This document shows positions 59,687-64,000 of a DNA stretch of 64,000 nucleotides, piece after piece. Source of the stretch: Amorphoplanes digitatis (GTDB taxonomy: Bacteria; Actinomycetota; Actinomycetes; Mycobacteriales; Micromonosporaceae); assembly GCF_014205335.1 (NCBI RefSeq), contig NZ_JACHNH010000001.1, forward strand, positions 6,690,501-6,754,500, in the 5' to 3' direction. Under the pieces are notes generated by a model. The model searched no databases and was not told the origin of the DNA. It was given only the letters and a program-made list of their open reading frames with translations. Both the position numbers and the translations under genes were made by a program. Position 1 is the first letter of the stretch. Each line of letters opens with the position of its first letter.

Positions 59687-60478
59687 TCAGCGCTGGACGT
59701 GCTCGCGGAAACGGACGATCGAGGCGAATTCCTCGGCGTCCAGGCTCGCGCCGCCGATGAGTGCGCCGTCCACATCGGGCTGCGCCATGATAGCGGCGAT
59801 ATTGGCCGCCTTCACGGAACCGCCGTACTGGATGCGCACCGCGTCGGCCGTCTCCGCGCCGTACTTCTCGGCGAGCCGCTCCCGGATCGAGCCGCACACC
59901 TCCTGCGCGTCCTCGGGCGTGGCGGTCTTGCCGGTGCCGATCGCCCACACCGGCTCGTAGGCGATCACGATGTTCTTGACCTGCTCGGCCTTGAGGCCGT
60001 CGAGCGCACCGTCGAGCTGGCTGCCGCAGTGCGCGACGTGCGTGCCGGCCTCGCGGATCTCCAGGCCCTCGCCCACGCAGAGGATCGGCGTCAGGTCGTT
60101 CGCCAGTGCCGCCTTCACCTTGGCGTTGACCAGCGCGTCGTCCTCGTTGTGGTACTCGCGGCGCTCGGAGTGACCGATCACCACGTAGCCGCAGCCCAGC
60201 TTGGCCAGCATCGCGCCGGAGATGTCCCCGGTGTACGCGCCGCCGGTGTACGGCGACAGGTCCTGCGCGCCGTAGCCGATCAGCACCTTGTCGCCGTCGA
60301 TCGCCGTCTGCACGCTGCGCAGCGAGGTGAACGCCGGCAGCACGACCGCCTCGACGTCGGTGAGCTGCTGCTCGTTGAGGCTCGCGGCGAGCTTCTGCAC
60401 CAGGAGGATGGCCTCGAGGTGGTTGAGGTTCATCTTCCAGTTGCCGGCCATGATCGGTCGACGGGTCACATCAGCCAT
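59687..60478 (-). CDS. tpiA: Triosephosphate isomerase
   Basis: 263 residues. Catalytic Lys in AGNWKMNLNHLE, His in VIGHSERREYH, Glu in AYEPVWAIGTGKTATPEDAQ, and phosphate-binding YGGSVKAANIA. Interconverts DHAP and GAP. Directly after pgk (stop 60482, ATG 60478). Confidence 0.97.
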   Translation of the reverse strand: MADVTRRPIMAGNWKMNLNHLEAILLVQKLAASLNEQQLTDVEAVVLPAFTSLRSVQTAIDGDKVLIGYGAQDLSPYTGGAYTGDISGAMLAKLGCGYVVIGHSERREYHNEDDALVNAKVKAALANDLTPILCVGEGLEIREAGTHVAHCGSQLDGALDGLKAEQVKNIVIAYEPVWAIGTGKTATPEDAQEVCGSIRERLAEKYGAETADAVRIQYGGSVKAANIAAIMAQPDVDGALIGGASLDAEEFASIVRFREHVQR

Positions 60479-60481
60479 GCT

Positions 60482-61678
60482 TCAGCTCTCCAGCGCGGCG
60501 AGACCCGGCAGGGTCTTGCCTTCGAGGTACTCCAGCGACGCGCCGCCGCCGGTCGAGATGTGCCCGAACGCGGACTCGTCGATGCCGAGCGTGCGCACGG
60601 CCGCGGCCGAGTCTCCGCCGCCGACCACCGAGAAGCCGTCGATCTTCGTGATGGCCTCGGCGACGCCCCGGGTGCCGGCCGCGAACGGCGCCAGCTCGAA
60701 GACGCCCATCGGGCCGTTCCAGAAGACGGTCTTCGCCGATCCGATCGTGTCGGCGAACAGCGCGACGCTCTCCGGGCCGATGTCCAGCCCGAGCCGGTCG
60801 GCCGGGATCGCCGAGGCGGCGACCGTCGAGTGCTCGGCGTCGGCCGCGAAGGCGGTCGCCGCGACCACGTCGACCGGCAGCACGATCCGGCCGGCGGCCT
60901 GCGCGAGGAGATCGGCGCAGGTGCCGATCATCTCCTCCTCGAGCAGCGACTTGCCGACCTCGTGGCCCTGGGCCTTGAGGAAGGTGAAGCACATGCCGCC
61001 GCCGACGAGCAGCTTGTCGACCTTCGGCAGCAGCGCCTTGATGACGGCGAGCTTGTCGGAGACCTTCGAGCCGCCGAGCACCACCACGTACGGCTGCTCC
61101 GGGCTCTCGGTCACCCGCCGCAGCACCTCGACCTCCTTGATGACGAGGCCGCCCGCGTAGTGCGGCAGCCGGGCCGGGACGTCGTAGACCGAGGCGTGCT
61201 TGCGGTGCACCGCGCCGAACGCGTCGTCGACGTAGAACTCCGCCAGCGCCGCGAGCTCATCGGCGAAGGCGCCGCGCTCGGCGTCGTCCTTGCTGGTCTC
61301 GCCCGCGTTGAAGCGCAGGTTCTCCAGCAGCAGCACCTGGCCGTCGCCCAGCGCGGCGGCAGCCTGGCTTGCGGAGGGGCCGACGGTGTCCGAGGCGAAG
61401 ACGGCGGGGCCGCCGAGCAGCTCACCGAGGCGCGTGGCGACCGGCGCGAGCGTGAACTTCGGGTCCGGCGCGCCCTTGGGGCGGCCGAGGTGCGAGCACA
61501 CGATCACGCGGGCGCCCGCGTCACGCAGGGCGATCAGGGTCGGCAGCACCGCGCGGATGCGGCCGTCGTCGCTGATCCGGCCCGGTTCGTTTTTGTCGAA
61601 CGGGACGTTCAGGTCGGCGCGTACGAGTACGCGCCGACCCGAGACACCCTCGCCGAGCAGGTCGTCGAGAGTCTTCAC
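60482..61678 (-). CDS. pgk: Phosphoglycerate kinase
   Basis: 398 residues. DLNVPFDKNEPGRISDDGRI, SHLGRPKGAPDPKFTLAP, ENLRFNAGETSKDD (substrate side), GGSKVSDKL and WNGPMGVFE, GGGDSAAAV (nucleotide side). Glycolytic ATP-forming step. GTG start at 61678, 5 nt after the gap stop on this strand. Confidence 0.97.
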   Translation of the reverse strand: MKTLDDLLGEGVSGRRVLVRADLNVPFDKNEPGRISDDGRIRAVLPTLIALRDAGARVIVCSHLGRPKGAPDPKFTLAPVATRLGELLGGPAVFASDTVGPSASQAAAALGDGQVLLLENLRFNAGETSKDDAERGAFADELAALAEFYVDDAFGAVHRKHASVYDVPARLPHYAGGLVIKEVEVLRRVTESPEQPYVVVLGGSKVSDKLAVIKALLPKVDKLLVGGGMCFTFLKAQGHEVGKSLLEEEMIGTCADLLAQAAGRIVLPVDVVAATAFAADAEHSTVAASAIPADRLGLDIGPESVALFADTIGSAKTVFWNGPMGVFELAPFAAGTRGVAEAITKIDGFSVVGGGDSAAAVRTLGIDESAFGHISTGGGASLEYLEGKTLPGLAALES

Positions 61679-61683
61679 GTGTG

Positions 61684-62679
61684 TCAGCCGACCAGCTTGA
61701 CCAGGTCGACGAGGCGGTTCGAGTAGCCCCACTCGTTGTCGTACCAGCCGACGACCTTGACCTGGTTGCCGATCACCTTGGTGAGGCCGGCGTCGAAGAT
61801 GCACGAGGCCGGGTCGGTGACGATGTCCGTCGAGACGATCGGGTCCTCGGTGTAGACCAGGATGCCCTTGAGCGGGCCGTCCGCGGCCGCCTTGATGGCG
61901 GCGTTGATCTCGTCGACCGAGGTCTCCCGGGCGGCGGTGAAGGTCAGGTCGGTGGCCGAGCCGGTCGGGATCGGCACCCGCAGCGCGAAGCCGTCCAGCT
62001 TGCCCTTGAGCTCCGGCAGCACCAGGCTGACGGCCTTGGCGGCACCGGTCGAGGTGGGCACGATGTTGAGCGCGGCGGCGCGGGCGCGACGCAGGTCGCT
62101 GTGCGGGCCGTCCTGCAGGTTCTGGTCCTGCGTGTAGGCGTGGATCGTGGTCATCAGGCCACGCTCGATGCCGATGGTGTCGTTGAGCACCTTCGCCATC
62201 GGCGCGAGGCAGTTGGTGGTGCACGAGGCGTTGGAGATGACCGTGTGCTTCGCGGCGTCGTAGAGGTTGTCGTTGACGCCCATCACGATCGTGATGTCCT
62301 CGTTCTTGGCCGGCGCCGAGATGATGACCTTCTTCGCACCGTTGGTGACGTGCGTCTTGGCCTTGTTGGCGTCGGTGAAGAAGCCGGTCGACTCGATGAC
62401 GACGTCGGCGCCCAGGTCACCCCAGGCGAGGTTCGCGGGGTCGCGCTCGGCGAAGGCCTTGAAGGTCTTGCCCGCGACGGTGATCTCGTCCGCCGTGGCC
62501 TTCACCTCGTGCGGCAGGCGGCCCAGGATGCTGTCGTACTTGAGCAGGTGGGCGAGCGTGGCGTTGTCCGTCAGGTCGTTGACGCCGACGATCTCGATGT
62601 CCGCGCCGGAGGCGAGCACCGCCCGGAAGAAGTTGCGGCCGATACGGCCGAAGCCGTTGATGCCAACCCGGATGGTCAC
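61684..62679 (-). CDS. gap: Glyceraldehyde-3-phosphate dehydrogenase
   Basis: 331 residues. GINGFGRIGRNFFR Rossmann start, catalytic SNASCTTNCLAP, TVDGPS-type loop replaced by LQDGPHSDLRRAR, YDNEWGYSNR C-terminus. NAD-type enzyme, glycolytic form. GTG start with GAGGAG about 9 nt before. The in-frame sequence upstream of it (to 62910) is not family sequence and reads as 5' leader. Confidence 0.97.
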   Translation of the reverse strand: MTIRVGINGFGRIGRNFFRAVLASGADIEIVGVNDLTDNATLAHLLKYDSILGRLPHEVKATADEITVAGKTFKAFAERDPANLAWGDLGADVVIESTGFFTDANKAKTHVTNGAKKVIISAPAKNEDITIVMGVNDNLYDAAKHTVISNASCTTNCLAPMAKVLNDTIGIERGLMTTIHAYTQDQNLQDGPHSDLRRARAAALNIVPTSTGAAKAVSLVLPELKGKLDGFALRVPIPTGSATDLTFTAARETSVDEINAAIKAAADGPLKGILVYTEDPIVSTDIVTDPASCIFDAGLTKVIGNQVKVVGWYDNEWGYSNRLVDLVKLVG

Positions 62680-63007
62680 AGGTGGATCTCCTCGTTTCGG
62701 TCCGCCGGAATCTGGGACCGGCGGATGTCTGCGTGCCGACCGTATCGAGGGCCGGCTGTTGCTCATCAGGGCCGCCGCGCGTGCAGGGACCAGCCGCCGC
62801 AGCCAGGTCGTGACCTGGTGCCACCGGCGGCGCCCGGCGTGGGGCGGCCATTCTGCCGGCACCGTCGCCGTCGTCGTCACCCTATCCGAGGAGGTGTCCG
62901 CCTCTCGCATTGGGGCGCGACCTGATCGTTACCTAAGGTACCGAAAATCTCTCGGCGCCCCGGCCGAACCGCCGCCCCCGAAAGGGGTCCTGTGCCCGTC
63001 CCGGGGA
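62680..63007. other. Leader and promoter region of the gap-pgk-tpiA operon
   Basis: No gene is supported. The GAP frame stays open to 62910 by chance of GC-rich sequence. A short CCCC/GGGG hairpin (62976-62987) follows the whiA stop. Nothing else recognised. Confidence 0.55.
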
Positions 63008-63988
63008 TCAGCAGGCCATCATCTCGGGGGTGACGGCGGCCTCGGTGTCCGGGATGCCGAGGTCGCGGGCGCGCTTGTCGGCCAGGGCGAGCAGACGCCT
63101 TATCCGGCCGGCGATCGCGTCCTTGGTCAGCGGCGGGTCGGCGAGCGCGCCCAGCTCCTCGAGCGAGGCCTGACGGTGCTCCAGGCGCAGGCGACCGGCC
63201 GAGGTGAGGTGGTTGGGCGCCTCGTCGGCGAGGATCTCCAGCGCCCGGGTCACCCGGGCGGCCGCCGCCACCGCCGCGCGGGCGGAGCGGCGCAGGTTCG
63301 CGTCGTCGAAGTTCGCCAGCCGGTTCGCCGTCGCGCGGACCTCGCGGCGTACCCGGCGCTCCTCCCAGGCGAGCACGCTCGAGTGCGCGCCGATGCGGGT
63401 GAGCAGCGCCGCGATCGCGTCCCCGTCCTTGATCACCACCCGGTCGACGCCGCGCACCTCGCGCTCCTTGGCGGTGATGCCGATGCGCCGGGCGGCGCCG
63501 CGCAGCGCCAGGGCCGCCTCCGGCCCCGGGCAGGTGATCTCCAGCGCGCTGGAGCGGCCGGGCTCGGTCAGCGAGCCGTGCGCCATGAACGCGCCGCGCC
63601 ATGCGGCGACCGCGCAGCACACGTTCGCGGAGACGACGTGCGGCGGAAGCCCGCGCACCGGCCGTCCCCGCACGTCGAGCAGCCCGGTCTGGCGGGCCAG
63701 TGCCTCGCCGTCCTTGACGATGCGCACGATGTAGTGGCTGCCCTTGCGCAGGCCGCCGGAGGCGAGCACGTGCACCTCGCTGGGGTAGCCGTACACCTCG
63801 GCGATCTCGCGCCGCAGCCGCCGTGCGACCGCGCCCGTGTCGAGCTCGGCCTCGACCACCACCCGCCCGGACACGATGTGCAGGCCGCCCGCGAAGCGCA
63901 GCAGGGCGGCCATCTCCGCACGGCGGCAGCACGGCTTGGGCACATCCACCCGGCTCAGCTCGTCCTTGACCGCTGCCGTCATCGCCAT
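63008..63988 (-). CDS. whiA: WhiA, sporulation and cell-division regulator
   Basis: 326 residues. N-terminal LAGLIDADG-like (degenerate homing-endonuclease) domain: RRAEMAALLRFAGGLHI, GRVVVEAELDTGAVARRL; C-terminal helix-turn-helix with LTSAGRLRLEHRQASLEELG and ITKDAIAGRIRRLL-like LTKDAIAGRIRRLLALAD. With WhiB it controls sporulation septation genes in Streptomyces. Normally follows rapZ and yvcK, which would lie past the right edge. ATG at 63988 or 63982; only 12 nt of upstream sequence are available. Confidence 0.94.
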   Translation of the reverse strand: MAMTAAVKDELSRVDVPKPCCRRAEMAALLRFAGGLHIVSGRVVVEAELDTGAVARRLRREIAEVYGYPSEVHVLASGGLRKGSHYIVRIVKDGEALARQTGLLDVRGRPVRGLPPHVVSANVCCAVAAWRGAFMAHGSLTEPGRSSALEITCPGPEAALALRGAARRIGITAKEREVRGVDRVVIKDGDAIAALLTRIGAHSSVLAWEERRVRREVRATANRLANFDDANLRRSARAAVAAAARVTRALEILADEAPNHLTSAGRLRLEHRQASLEELGALADPPLTKDAIAGRIRRLLALADKRARDLGIPDTEAAVTPEMMAC

Positions 63989-64000
63989 CTCGAAGTCACC

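Noticed and set aside
61684..62910. N-terminally extended GAPDH starting at 62910
   Set aside because: Residues before the GTG at 62679 are not family sequence and the RBS lies at 62679, so the extension is leader sequence.

Overview
The window is very GC-rich DNA with actinobacterial gene content: a mycothiol-dependent enzyme family, WhiA, RbpA, GlnR, OpcA, an acVLRF1 peptidyl-tRNA hydrolase and many GTG starts. The block whiA-gap-pgk-tpiA-secG / pgl-opcA-zwf-pgi-tal-tkt / ctaB-ctaA / suf is the conserved central-metabolism neighbourhood of filamentous Actinobacteria. A FliQ gene points to a lineage with flagella or a flagellar ancestor; together with the gene style this suggests Micromonosporaceae (Actinoplanes-like). 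The family placement is inference.

Layout. 0-5.7 kb: 3' part of aconitase, the nitrogen regulator GlnR, a DUF2630 protein, a RIO-type kinase, a HAD-like protein and a TetR regulator of the AcnR (Rv1474c) type. 5.8-8.0 kb: a tightly coupled three-gene unit, namely a TIGR04222-type membrane protein with a Gly/Ser/Cys tail, a DUF692 (MNIO) multinuclear iron oxidase and a small partner protein. It looks like a maturation system that modifies the Cys tail and is the most interesting part of the window. 8-11.7 kb: two SDRs, a SnoaL-like protein, an MmyB-type XRE regulator with an operator-like inverted repeat, a Mug glycosylase and a small membrane protein. 11.9-14.5 kb (minus): AlkD-like protein, maltokinase-cap protein, and a TPR reading frame that is open straight into the cap gene. 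14.6-21 kb: accessory and partly decayed: a CmtR-like metal sensor with a CDF transporter, a frameshifted SDR, a rearranged remnant copy of the CmtR/CDF pair, an ECF sigma with a membrane partner, and low-density DNA.

21-30.8 kb: ABC exporter, enoyl-CoA hydratase with a small HTH protein, ABC-F ATPase, zinc metallopeptidase, peptidyl-tRNA hydrolase, a second AlkD-like protein, LysE transporter, histidine phosphatase and MDMPI enzyme. 30.8-36.9 kb: a divergent sugar-acid catabolic locus (IlvD/Edd dehydratase against IclR-SMP30-FAH-MDR-SDR) that supplies every step of a non-phosphorylative diketo-hydrolase pathway. 37.8-44.5 kb: the complete SUF operon sufR-sufB-sufD-Rieske-sufC-sufS-sufU-sufT on the minus strand. 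44.6-47.3 kb: heme A synthesis (ctaA, ctaB). 47.5-55.8 kb: the pentose phosphate operon tkt-tal-pgi-zwf-opcA-pgl, with an unusual 26-codon ORF bridging zwf and opcA. 55.9-59.2 kb: isolated fliQ, VOC protein, an ECF sigma with membrane partner, a Pro-rich secreted protein, GNAT and RbpA. 59.3-64 kb: secG, tpiA, pgk, gap, whiA.

Expression signals. Most operons are joined by 4-nt ATGA/GTGA overlaps. Several monocistronic or first genes have a TANNNT box exactly 6-7 nt before the start codon, implying leaderless transcripts. Strong GC hairpins mark the ends of acn, suf, ctaA, pgl and others. No rRNA, tRNA, CRISPR array or intact insertion sequence was seen.
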